Of a stretch of DNA of 13,727 nt, positions 6,924-13,727 are shown in pieces; the stretch's first letter is position 1, and every line of letters starts with the position of its first letter. The translations under genes and the position numbers were made by a program. The notes below the pieces were generated by a model. That model had not been told where the DNA came from. It made no database searches and saw only the letters and a list, made by a program, of their open reading frames with translations. This stretch comes from Clostridiales bacterium (lineage in GTDB: Bacteria > Bacillota > Clostridia > Oscillospirales > CAG-272): contig JAAZGC010000095.1 of the NCBI GenBank assembly GCA_012511425.1, positions 1 through 13,727 on the forward strand. Direction: 5' to 3'.

Positions 6924-7940
6924 TTATTGGATTTTCTGTTCCGGTGATATTTCAGTTGTATTCTGACTTGAGCCGCTTTGATTGCCAAATGCGTTCATAT
7001 ACTTTTGTGCTTTCCGAAGTTTTCTCTTATTACTGCTTTTGATAATAGCTTTCACGATAATTACGATTAATGCTATTATGAGAGCCAATACGAGCAATGT
7101 AGGAATTGCGAACACGAGTCCGACTGCAAAATTCTGCAGCCCTGCGGCAAATCCTCTCCATGAATCGACGAATGCGGTTTTGATTCTTCCACCGAAGCTG
7201 ATGGGAGTTTTGATCTCCAAGTAGTTTACTACTTCATCAAGCTGTATAGAAAGAGTTGCGTATTCAACATAACCGTCATATCTCTGAAGCATTGAATAGT
7301 AGCTTTCGATCTGATATCTTACCTCAGATAGCTTGTCCTCTATCTGAATCATATATTCAAGATCTTCGGCTCCGCTGAGCATTTCCTCAAGGCGGGTTTC
7401 CTGCTGTTGCAATGATTTCAGACGGGCATCGGCGTCGTAATAAGAATCAGTGATATCCTGGCTTGAACGCTCAATTTTCCTGACATTAAACGTTTTTTCG
7501 AGTGAATCGACTGAGGAATCAAGCGATTTGACGGGGATCCTGAGCGTGTAATAAGCGGTTCTGTAACTGAAGGTTTCAGCATAATCAAGCGGCTGACCGG
7601 AAACGGTGGAGCCTTCTATGTATCCGTTCAGATCTTTGCATAACTGTTCTATGCTCTTTATCCCAGAATCAAAGTCACGTGTTTCAAGAGTCATATTGAC
7701 GGTATAAATAATCTTGCGGTTCTGAACAGTACCGGTTGAAATCGTTGATTCTGCATCTTCAGGTGCTGAGGAATATTCATACTCACCGTAAGAGTTTTTG
7801 ACATCATAATCGGAGATAGCCCCTGAGGTTCCGTTATACATTTCATAGCTGCCGTCGCTTTTGCTGCCGGAACTGCAGCCGTAAATGAGTGCGGAAAGAA
7901 TGAGCAGAACCGTTAATATTGCGATTACTCGATTTTTCAT
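6924..7940 (-). CDS. DUF4349-type lipoprotein with coiled coil and C-terminal membrane anchor
   Basis: Predicted envelope protein of unknown function, 338 residues. Seen: N-terminal signal with a lipobox-like IYGC (Cys22; Tyr at -2 is unusual); a low-complexity Ser/Gly/Tyr linker to about residue 70; the family core IIYTVNMTLETRDFDSGI (77-94), TLRIPVKSLDSSVDSLE (132-148) and RSSQDITDSYYDADARL (158-174); a charged coiled-coil stretch (about 168-220); YVEYATLSIQLDE (224-236); one transmembrane helix (about 272-300); and a basic cytoplasmic tail. The start has AAGGAG 8 bases upstream. It lies 38 bases after valS without a terminator between, so it is probably co-transcribed with valS and ends at the terminator at 6881-6912. 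The family is widespread in Bacillota; I know of no defined role. Confidence 0.9.
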   Translation of the reverse strand: MKNRVIAILTVLLILSALIYGCSSGSKSDGSYEMYNGTSGAISDYDVKNSYGEYEYSSAPEDAESTISTGTVQNRKIIYTVNMTLETRDFDSGIKSIEQLCKDLNGYIEGSTVSGQPLDYAETFSYRTAYYTLRIPVKSLDSSVDSLEKTFNVRKIERSSQDITDSYYDADARLKSLQQQETRLEEMLSGAEDLEYMIQIEDKLSEVRYQIESYYSMLQRYDGYVEYATLSIQLDEVVNYLEIKTPISFGGRIKTAFVDSWRGFAAGLQNFAVGLVFAIPTLLVLALIIALIVIIVKAIIKSSNKRKLRKAQKYMNAFGNQSGSSQNTTEISPEQKIQ

Positions 7941-7978
7941 GACTTCTACTCCTTATATATGGTATTTTTTTGGGAACA

Positions 7979-10606
7979 TTATTGCTTGAGTTTTTCGAGT
8001 GCCGTTTCGATACCCGTAAGCTTATCCTTTGCGGCCGAAAGCTTGTTTTTCTCGGATTCAATTACATTGGCAGGCGCCTTAGAGATAAATCCTTCATTTG
8101 AAAGTTTCTTTTCGGTCCTTTCGATGTCGGTGAGAATCTGGTCGCGCTCTTTATTCAGGCGCATACGTTCGGCTTCGAAATCGATCATATCGGCAAGCGG
8201 AATAAAGAAGGTGGCGCTGTCGGTAACAATCTGAATCGCATCATTATCTGAATATTCAGATTTAACCTCAATTTCGGAAGCCGAAGCAAGCCGCTTGAAG
8301 AAGATACCGGTGTCATCGTTGAAGGTATCGGTAAATTGAGTTACAACAGTCAGCTTTGTCTTACGTCCGGGAGCGACGTTCATTTCTGCCCGGCGATTTC
8401 GGACAGCTCTGATTGCCGTTATAATACGGGACATTTCAATTTCTTCATCCGGGAAGTCTAAGCTTTGGTCAACTGTCGGATATTCGCTTATCATGATCGA
8501 TTCGCCTTCATGAGGCAGGCTTTGCCAGATTTCTTCGGTTATGAAAGGCATAAACGGATGCAGCAGCTTTAAAGTATTCGAAAGAACATAGGTTATGCAC
8601 TTCTGTGCATCTAAATCACCCTCGGAAAGACGAGGCTTCAGCAGTTCGATATACCAGTCGCAGAATATGTTCCAAATGAAATCGTAAAGCTTATCACGCG
8701 CGATGCCGAGCTCATAATTCTCGATATTGTTGGTAACTTCGCCTACAAGCCGGTTATAAAGTGAAAGAATCCACTTATCTTCAAGCTTCAGCGCCGACAT
8801 ATCCGGCAGCCCGAGGGTGTTGAGCGATTCGGTGTTCATCCTGACAAAGCGGGCGGCGTTCCAGATCTTATTATTGAAGTTACGGGCTGCATCCATCTTC
8901 TCATACGAGAAGCGCATATCGTTTCCGGGGGCGTTGCCTGTTGCAAGAGCGAAGCGAAGAGCGTCGGCGCCGTATTTTTCGATGACATCCAGCGGGTCGA
9001 TACCGTTCCCCAAAGATTTTGACATCTTTCTTCCCTGCGCGTCTCTGACAAGTCCATGAATAAAGACGTCCGGGAAAGGAATTTGTTCCGTATTTTCTAT
9101 CCCCATGAAAATCATTTTTGAAACCCAGAAGGTAATAATATCATAGGCAGTAACAAGAACGCTTGTAGGATAATAATATTCAAGATCGGCAGTCTTTTCC
9201 GGCCATCCAAGAGTCGAGAAGGGCCATAAAGCCGAGCTGAACCAGGTATCGAGCACATCGGGATCCTGAACCACATTTCCGGAACCGCACTTCGGGCAAT
9301 CGGTTATATCGTCTTCCGAAACGGTCATTTCTCCGCAGTCGGAGCAATAATAAGCGGGAATTCTGTGCCCCCACCAAAGCTGACGAGAAATGCACCAGTC
9401 GTGGATGTTTTCCATCCAGTTGAGGTATATTTTAGAGAACCTGTCTGGAATAAAGCGGATCTCGCCGTTTTTGACAACATCAATCGCCGGTTTTGCCAGC
9501 GGAGGCATCTTTACAAACCACTGCTTCGAAGCCATCGGCTCGAGCATCGTTCCGCAGCGATAGCAATGGGCCACATTGTGAGTGTGCTTTTCGATCTTAA
9601 CGAGCAACCCCAGTTCTTTAAGTTCGGAGATTATCTGTTTCCTTGCTTCAAAGCGATCCATTCCGAAGAATTTGCCGCCGTTTTCGTTGATTTTGCCGTT
9701 GCCGTCAAGAATCAACATGGTTTCAAGATTATGTCTTTCACCGACATAGAAGTCATTAGGGTCGTGTCCGGGGGTTATCTTAACGCATCCGGTTCCGAAT
9801 TCCTTGTCTACATATTCATCGGCAACAACCGGAATCTCCCTTTCGATGAAAGGTAGTATGAGGGTTTTGCCTATAATATCTTTGTATCTTTCATCTTCCG
9901 GATTAACGGCAACCGCGGTATCACCGAGCATTGTTTCGGGACGGGTTGTGGCTATTGTTACATATCGGCCTTCCTGATCTTTAACCGGATAATTGATATA
10001 CCAGAATAAACCTTCGATTTCTTTGTGTTCAACTTCGGCGTCGGAGAGAGCGGTGTTGCATTCGGGGCACCAGTTGATTATTCTGAATCCCTGATAAATA
10101 AGCTCTTTATTATAAAGCTCAACGAAAGTCTTTTTAACCGCAGCCGAGAGAGTGGGGCTCATGGTAAATGCTTCCCTTTCCCAGTCGCAGGAGGAACCGA
10201 GTTTCTTTAACTGCTCGATTATTCGTCCGCCGTATTTTTCTTTCCACTCCCACGCAAGCTTAAGGAATTCCTCGCGGCCGATATCATGGCGGGTAAGCCC
10301 TTTTTCCTCGCGAAGGTTCTGCTCGACTTTAATTTGAGTTGCAATGCCGGCATGGTCGGTTCCCGGTAGCCAGCAGACGCTGTATCCCTGCATCCTCTTT
10401 GTACGGATAATAATATCCTGAAGAGTATTATTCAGTGCGTGTCCCATATGCAGCTGACCGGTTACATTCGGAGGCGGGATAACTATCGAAAACGGTTTCT
10501 TTTTTTCATCCGGTTCGGCATGAAAATAGCCTTTTTGTGTCCAGAAGCTATAAAGCCGATCTTCAAGTTCATTCGGGTCATAGGTTTTTGGAAGTTCTTT
10601 GTTCAT
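7979..10606 (-). CDS. valS: Valyl-tRNA synthetase
   Basis: Class I aminoacyl-tRNA synthetase that charges tRNA-Val with valine in the cytoplasm and edits mischarged threonine. Seen in 875 residues, a normal length: HIGH-type motif in PPPNVTGQLHMGH (44-56), DHAGIATQ soon after, editing-domain blocks TTRPETMLGDTAVAV and GTGCVKITPGHDPND, a Cys pair at 348/351, a CxxC...CxxC zinc-ribbon-like insertion (421, 424, 437, 440), DVLDTWFSSALWPFSTLGWP, KMSKS (527-531), the anticodon-binding domain and a C-terminal coiled-coil arm (about 805-875). The ATG has AAAGGA upstream. Expression is controlled by the T-box leader directly in front. No anomalies. Confidence 0.98.
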   Translation of the reverse strand: MNKELPKTYDPNELEDRLYSFWTQKGYFHAEPDEKKKPFSIVIPPPNVTGQLHMGHALNNTLQDIIIRTKRMQGYSVCWLPGTDHAGIATQIKVEQNLREEKGLTRHDIGREEFLKLAWEWKEKYGGRIIEQLKKLGSSCDWEREAFTMSPTLSAAVKKTFVELYNKELIYQGFRIINWCPECNTALSDAEVEHKEIEGLFWYINYPVKDQEGRYVTIATTRPETMLGDTAVAVNPEDERYKDIIGKTLILPFIEREIPVVADEYVDKEFGTGCVKITPGHDPNDFYVGERHNLETMLILDGNGKINENGGKFFGMDRFEARKQIISELKELGLLVKIEKHTHNVAHCYRCGTMLEPMASKQWFVKMPPLAKPAIDVVKNGEIRFIPDRFSKIYLNWMENIHDWCISRQLWWGHRIPAYYCSDCGEMTVSEDDITDCPKCGSGNVVQDPDVLDTWFSSALWPFSTLGWPEKTADLEYYYPTSVLVTAYDIITFWVSKMIFMGIENTEQIPFPDVFIHGLVRDAQGRKMSKSLGNGIDPLDVIEKYGADALRFALATGNAPGNDMRFSYEKMDAARNFNNKIWNAARFVRMNTESLNTLGLPDMSALKLEDKWILSLYNRLVGEVTNNIENYELGIARDKLYDFIWNIFCDWYIELLKPRLSEGDLDAQKCITYVLSNTLKLLHPFMPFITEEIWQSLPHEGESIMISEYPTVDQSLDFPDEEIEMSRIITAIRAVRNRRAEMNVAPGRKTKLTVVTQFTDTFNDDTGIFFKRLASASEIEVKSEYSDNDAIQIVTDSATFFIPLADMIDFEAERMRLNKERDQILTDIERTEKKLSNEGFISKAPANVIESEKNKLSAAKDKLTGIETALEKLKQ

Positions 10607-10641
10607 TTTGGTATCCTTTCTTGTTATGGGTCATTTTAAAA

Positions 10642-10674
10642 TAAAAAGTCCCGGCGGCAAAATGCCGTCAGGAC
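10642..10674 (-). terminator. T-box-controlled terminator of valS
   Basis: Minus-strand GTCCTGACGGC, loop, GCCGCCGGGAC (10674-10648) followed by TTTTTATTTT. The 5' arm shares CCTGAC with the antiterminator, so the two folds exclude each other. It ends about 35 bases before the valS start codon. Confidence 0.92.
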
Positions 10675-10890
10675 GAATTAATCGCGGTACCACCTGACTT
10701 CACGCAGTATGCGTGCAGCTCAAACCCATCTTTATATTAATGGTTCCCCGAATTTGTACGCTCGGGAAAACGCTTCGGCTCCCAGGCGACCTTCATTCCG
10801 TTTTTTCTGTCCCGCTTACACCGGGTGCGGGACTCTCTGAAAGAAACTTCGGAACTACTCCTCATGTTCAACGCCGATAAATATTGAATT
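10642..10890 (-). promoter_or_regulatory. T-box riboswitch leader of valS, candidate Val specifier GUC
   Basis: Leader RNA that senses uncharged tRNA-Val and permits read-through into valS. Seen on the minus strand: Stem I with AGTA (10856-10859) and a matching GAA (10794-10792) that form the specifier-loop motif, then GUC at 10790-10788 as the candidate specifier codon; a distal hairpin GTCCCGC/GCGGGAC (10809-10833); a Stem III hairpin CACGC/GCGTG (10701-10715); and the T-box AGGTGGTACCGCG (10695-10683). The UGGU bulge would pair with an ACCA tail, matching the A discriminator of tRNA-Val. GTCAGG and CCTGAC form the antiterminator stem, in conflict with the downstream terminator. Boundaries are approximate: the 5' end is the predicted transcription start. 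Confidence 0.93.
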
Positions 10891-10896
10891 TTATTA

Positions 10897-10925
10897 ATTA
10901 TACCATGCAAATTTGATTTTGTCAA
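10897..10925 (-). promoter_or_regulatory. valS promoter
   Basis: Perfect minus-strand consensus: TTGACA (10920-10925), 17-base spacer, TATAAT (10897-10902), with TGG directly before the -10 (extended -10). Predicted start near 10890, just ahead of the T-box leader. Confidence 0.88.
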
Positions 10926-10975
10926 TATTATTCAGAGAATTTGTTATGATTGACATAAAAATAAAAGACATAATC

Positions 10976-11004
10976 TTGACAAATATATCGATCAGTGGTA
11001 TCAT
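10976..11004 (+). promoter_or_regulatory. Candidate plus-strand promoter facing tRNA-Ala in antisense
   Basis: TTGACA (10976-10981), 17-base spacer, TATCAT (10999-11004) preceded by TGG, one mismatch to consensus. RNA from about position 11011 would run antisense through the tRNA terminator and tRNA-Ala, and could reach the plus-strand glycoside hydrolase gene at 11243. It may be a chance match in AT-rich DNA. The rest of the spacer between the valS promoter and the tRNA terminator (10926-11020) shows no coding content. Confidence 0.4.
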
Positions 11005-11020
11005 ATATTCAGAAATAGTA

Positions 11021-11046
11021 AAAGCCGACGCAATCGCATCGGCTTT
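11021..11046 (-). terminator. Terminator of tRNA-Ala
   Basis: Minus-strand hairpin AAAGCCGATGC / GCGTCGGCTTT with loop GATT, 11 pairs including one G-U. It starts on the final base of the encoded CCA end and is followed by TACTATTTC, a weak U tract beyond the stem. On the plus strand the G-U pair becomes a C-A mismatch and there is no U tract, so it acts in the tRNA direction. Confidence 0.75.
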
Positions 11047-11121
11047 GGTGGAGATGAGGGGGATCGAACCCCTTACCTTGTGACTGCCAGTCACACGCTC
11101 TCCCAAATGAGCTACACCCCC
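11046..11121 (-). tRNA. tRNA-Ala (anticodon GGC)
   Basis: 76-base tRNA gene with an encoded CCA end. Acceptor GGGGGTG pairs with CATCTCC and includes the G3-U70 wobble that identifies alanine tRNAs; D-arm AGCTCATTTGGGAGAGC; anticodon stem TGTGA/TCACA around the loop CTGGCAG, giving anticodon GGC, which reads the alanine codon GCC; T-arm GGGGTTCGATCCCC. It has its own promoter and terminator, so it is a single-gene unit. The adjacent valS leader senses tRNA-Val, not this tRNA. Confidence 0.98.
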
Positions 11122-11146
11122 GGGAAGTTTCGGTTCAACGTTAGAT

Positions 11147-11175
11147 ATTATACCACATTGTGTGAGATTTGTCAA
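11147..11175 (-). promoter_or_regulatory. tRNA-Ala promoter
   Basis: Perfect minus-strand TTGACA (11170-11175), 17-base spacer and TATAAT (11147-11152), preceded by TGG as in the valS promoter. Strong constitutive-type promoter, divergent from the plus-strand glycoside hydrolase gene. Confidence 0.88.
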
Positions 11176-11196
11176 TAGTTTTTTGGAAAATTAAAC

Positions 11197-11216
11197 ATTA
11201 TACAGCCATTATACGG
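11197..11216 (+). repeat. Short tandem direct repeat upstream of the GH50-like gene
   Basis: ATTATACAG (11197-11205) and ATTATACGG (11208-11216) differ at one base and are spaced 11 bp apart, about one helical turn. Each contains a TATAC -10-like core, but no good -35 box is placed in front. It could be an activator or repressor site, or simply the -10 region of a weak, regulated promoter. Confidence 0.4.
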
Positions 11217-11242
11217 TGCGAATAAATACAGAGAGGTGTATT

Positions 11243-13210
11243 ATGAGTGACAAGACCGGCAAGATAATAAAAATTGATGTTGACAGGTTCTTTAAGGACA
11301 ATGTCAAGACCGAAGGAGATGTTTATTACTTTAACGGCTCTTTCGGTGCATTAAATTGTTCTTTTTCAAAGGGGACATTGTTTGATACCGATATTTCTGC
11401 GGATGACTGGCTGGTTATGGATTTGACAATCGGCAGTTGTTTTTCTGCTGCCGTAAACTGGAGTTTCTTTGAAGATACCGGTAAATCGATCAATTTCCGG
11501 ATGGGGCTTTTACCTAACATAAAGACGAGAGTTGCGATACCCTTGAAAGTGCTTAACGGACAGTCTGTTTTTCTTCCGAGAACCCCGGGGAAGCTTAAAA
11601 CGGTAACTCAAGGGTCTCCTATTGATATCGCCGGACTCAGCCGCTTCTCGATTTCCGTTCCGAAAGCTCCGAGTCCTTTGAGTCTGAAAATACACGATAT
11701 ATTTATCTCTGATACGGAACCGGAATATCCGCTTGAAGCCATTGCTCTTGTAGATGAGCTGGGTCAGAAGTGTTTTTCCGACTGGCCGGGTAAGACAAAG
11801 GGTGTGGATGCTCTTTTAGAAAACGCAAAAGCCGAATTATCGGCAGTTCTGCCGCCCATGGAGGGCAGGAACAGATTCGGCGGTTACACGGGGATCGAAT
11901 TTGAAGCTTCCGGATTCTTCCGTGTCGAACATGACGGTCGGAGATACTGGCTTGTGGATCCCAACGGAAATGCATTCATTTCGGTAGGTCTCGATTGCGT
12001 CTCGATTGACGGAAATGCAAACCTTAACGGGATCGAATGTCTGACATCTTCTCTGCCGCCGAAAAACGAGATCGGTTGGACAAGTGACGGCCGCTTCTTC
12101 AGCTGGCATAAGAGAAACCTCTATACGGCTTATGGTGAAGATTGGTTCAATATCTGGGCTGACAAGACAAAGAGGAGGCTTGAACACTGGGGCTTCAATA
12201 CGATTGGAGCCTGGTCTGACTATGATTATATAGACCGCGCAAAGCAACCGTATGTTTATATATTCAATAATTACCCCAAAACGGAGAAACGCATATTCCG
12301 TGACTTTCCCGCTGTATTTGATCCTGCTTATACCGAATCTGCGATAAAATGGGCGGAGCAGATAAGACCAAGGAAAGACGATCCTTATATGATAGGATTT
12401 TTCATGCAGAATGAGCCTGCATTTGCTTTTGTTAATAATATAAACCTCAGCGAAATGCTTATGGCTAATCCCAAAAAATTCGCTTCAAAAAAAGTTTTTA
12501 TCGATAAACTGTCTGAAAAATACGACACTGTCGAAAAGCTGAATACAGCCTGGGGAGCTTCATTTACGGATTTTGCCAGTCTTCATAATGCTTTCAGAAT
12601 AGAATGTATGAGCGAGACAGCCCGACGCGACATGCTTGACTTCACATACTATTTAATTCATCAATACATCAAAATTCCTGCCGAAGCGCTAAGACGAGTA
12701 GACTCCAACCATCTCAATTTAGGGCTCAGATGGGCGTGGCTTTCAAGTCCGGCGCTTGCCGCAGGTTCAGAATATTTCGATGTTTACAGCTTTAACTGCT
12801 ATTCTATGGATCCTTCCGAAGCTATTGAAAACACGTTGAAGATCATTAAGAAGCCGCTGATAATCGGCGAATTCCATTTCGGAGCTCTTGATCGCGGTAT
12901 GGATGCCACCGGTTTGAGAGGGGTAACCAGCCAGAAACAGAGAGGCGTGGCATATCGTTATTATATGCATAAAGCGGTTTCCCACCCATACTGTCTCGGT
13001 GCTCACTACTTCACTCTGAATGATCAGGCGTATCTCGGCAGGTTTGACGGAGAGAATTATCAGATCGGTCTTGTTGATGTCTGCGACAGACCGTATGATG
13101 AGTTTATTGATGGTGTTATTAAGACGAATCGTGAGATATATGATATAGCTGCGGGAAAGCTTCTCCCCACCGATGTAAAGGCAAAAGAAATAGAAGCTAT
13201 ATGTTTCTGA
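11243..13210 (+). CDS. Cytoplasmic GH50-like (agarase-type, clan GH-A) glycoside hydrolase
   Basis: Predicted retaining glycosidase of 655 residues without a signal peptide. Seen: an N-terminal beta-rich domain (about 1-200); the hinge RFGGYTGIEFEASGFFRVEH (211-230), then YWLVDPNGNAFISVGLD (235-251), the pattern of the GH50/agarase-like group; RRLEHWGFNTIGAWSD (311-326); FFMQNEPAF (386-394) with Glu391 as likely acid/base; and LIIGEFHFGALDRG (539-552) with Glu543 as likely nucleophile. The ATG at 11243 has AGAGAGGTG immediately upstream; an in-frame GTG at 11216 is rejected for lack of a ribosome site. Known GH50 enzymes act on beta-galactosidic links of agar and are usually secreted, so a cytoplasmic relative suggests action on imported oligosaccharides. 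The substrate is not determinable here. It is a single-gene unit ended by the terminator at 13212-13249. Confidence 0.85.
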   Translation: MSDKTGKIIKIDVDRFFKDNVKTEGDVYYFNGSFGALNCSFSKGTLFDTDISADDWLVMDLTIGSCFSAAVNWSFFEDTGKSINFRMGLLPNIKTRVAIPLKVLNGQSVFLPRTPGKLKTVTQGSPIDIAGLSRFSISVPKAPSPLSLKIHDIFISDTEPEYPLEAIALVDELGQKCFSDWPGKTKGVDALLENAKAELSAVLPPMEGRNRFGGYTGIEFEASGFFRVEHDGRRYWLVDPNGNAFISVGLDCVSIDGNANLNGIECLTSSLPPKNEIGWTSDGRFFSWHKRNLYTAYGEDWFNIWADKTKRRLEHWGFNTIGAWSDYDYIDRAKQPYVYIFNNYPKTEKRIFRDFPAVFDPAYTESAIKWAEQIRPRKDDPYMIGFFMQNEPAFAFVNNINLSEMLMANPKKFASKKVFIDKLSEKYDTVEKLNTAWGASFTDFASLHNAFRIECMSETARRDMLDFTYYLIHQYIKIPAEALRRVDSNHLNLGLRWAWLSSPALAAGSEYFDVYSFNCYSMDPSEAIENTLKIIKKPLIIGEFHFGALDRGMDATGLRGVTSQKQRGVAYRYYMHKAVSHPYCLGAHYFTLNDQAYLGRFDGENYQIGLVDVCDRPYDEFIDGVIKTNREIYDIAAGKLLPTDVKAKEIEAICF

Positions 13211-13211
13211 T

Positions 13212-13249
13212 AAAAAGACAGTCACGGCGAAAAACTGTGACTGTTTTTT
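13212..13249. terminator. Bidirectional terminator between convergent genes
   Basis: Stem ACAGTCAC / GTGACTGT (13218-13225, 13237-13244) flanked by AAAAA on the left and TTTTTT on the right. It lies 1 base after the glycoside hydrolase stop and 2 bases before the convergent transporter stop at 13252, so it serves both strands. Confidence 0.9.
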
Positions 13250-13251
13250 AA

Positions 13252-13727
13252 TTATGTCTCCGAGACAAACTTTTTCCACTTTCCGTGAGCCATGCAGCAG
13301 AATAATGTGCCTGCAGCCGCAATTACTGCCCATACAATAAGGGTAACGGTCCATCCGAAATTCTCTGAAATCAGAGCGATTCCATAGGTTGAAGCTGCGG
13401 CGCCGATATATGTAAAACAGTTGACTATTCCCAATACGGTTGAGACTTTGCCGTATTTTGCAAAGTGAGGAGGCACCCTTGATATCAGCATCATGTTTAC
13501 GCCATGCATTGAACCTACTATGAGTGCCATACACAACACCGAAATCATCGTGCTGATGTTTGATATCGGAATCAGAGCAATTGCGGCGACGGCTCCGACG
13601 GAGAAGAAATAAATCGCCGTTTTCAGTTCATCTTTAATTTTGCTTTGAATATAGGTGGAAAGGTGGAAAGATATAACCGAAAATATAGGGAGCAATACCG
13701 CGGTTAAAATCGATGTGGAATCGGAAA
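13252..13727 (-). CDS. Major facilitator superfamily transporter (partial, C-terminal part)
   Basis: Secondary transporter of the inner membrane; 157 residues are visible and the reading frame is open to the right edge, so the N-terminal part is missing. Seen: about five hydrophobic helices separated by short loops, with the MFS C-terminal pattern SMHGVNMMLISRVPPHFAKY, a GxxxxxxGxxNCFTYIGAAASTYG helix, then ENFGWTVTLIVWAVIAAAGTLF and a basic tail. The RVPPHFAKYGKVST loop and the following helix recall organophosphate:cation antiporter and sugar-acid MFS subfamilies, but this is only a resemblance. It converges on the GH50-like gene, so any functional link is by proximity, not by operon. Confidence 0.85.
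   Translation of the reverse strand, partial: SDSTSILTAVLLPIFSVISFHLSTYIQSKIKDELKTAIYFFSVGAVAAIALIPISNISTMISVLCMALIVGSMHGVNMMLISRVPPHFAKYGKVSTVLGIVNCFTYIGAAASTYGIALISENFGWTVTLIVWAVIAAAGTLFCCMAHGKWKKFVSET

Noticed and set aside
9365..9856. 163-codon plus-strand open frame within valS
   Set aside because: Antisense to the core of a complete valyl-tRNA synthetase.
10737..10925. 62-codon minus-strand frame in the valS leader, considered as a leader peptide
   Set aside because: It runs from the promoter -35 box through T-box Stem I; the structure is fully explained as a T-box RNA and there is no start with a ribosome site.
10926..11250. tRNA-associated integration site or mobile element
   Set aside because: I saw no duplicated tRNA 3' end, integrase, inverted repeats or phage-like genes near tRNA-Ala.
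11837..12247. 136-codon minus-strand open frame within the GH50-like gene
   Set aside because: Antisense shadow of a region carrying conserved glycosidase motifs.
12767..13534. 255-codon minus-strand open frame across the end of the GH50-like gene and the transporter
   Set aside because: It overlaps the glycoside hydrolase on the opposite strand, the terminator, and the transporter in a different frame; its translation has no family features.

Overview
The window looks like chromosomal DNA of a low-to-moderate GC member of the Clostridia (Bacillota). This rests on a T-box leader in front of valS, sigma-A type promoters with near-consensus TTGACA/TATAAT boxes and 17-bp spacers, strong AAGGAG ribosome sites, lipoprotein signal peptides and a CCA-encoding tRNA gene. 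The exact genus cannot be read from the sequence. I see no phage, insertion sequence, CRISPR array or plasmid functions.

Layout, in the direction of transcription. On the minus strand, from high to low coordinates: tRNA-Ala(GGC) with its own promoter and terminator; a valS T-box leader, valS and a DUF4349-type lipoprotein gene, ending in a terminator at 6881-6912; a three-gene unit with its own promoter, made of a small TSCPD-domain protein, a large glycoside-hydrolase-like lipoprotein and a Sir2 deacetylase, closed by a hairpin at 3313-3344; then a FecCD-type import operon (permease, ATPase, substrate-binding lipoprotein) that runs off the left edge. On the plus strand a GH50-like cytoplasmic glycoside hydrolase starts at 11243 and ends at a shared terminator at 13212-13249. 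A minus-strand major facilitator gene converges on it and runs off the right edge.

How the genes may work together. The housekeeping block (tRNA-Ala, valS) is ordinary. The accessory part combines two unrelated TIM-barrel proteins, one anchored outside the membrane and one without a signal peptide, with an MFS transporter. This fits glycan scavenging, in which oligosaccharides are trimmed at the surface, imported and hydrolysed inside, but they are not one operon. The import operon has the architecture of siderophore, haem or corrinoid uptake. Its promoter carries a 12-bp palindrome between the -35 and -10 boxes, so it is probably repressed by a DNA-binding regulator.

Most worth a second look are the TSCPD / GH-like lipoprotein / sirtuin unit, whose genes overlap by 8 and 4 bases; the roughly 130-residue Rossmann-like tail on the ABC ATPase; the GH50-like enzyme without a secretion signal; and a consensus-like plus-strand promoter that would drive RNA antisense to tRNA-Ala. 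I did not find a clear novel defence or mobile system, and I do not claim one.
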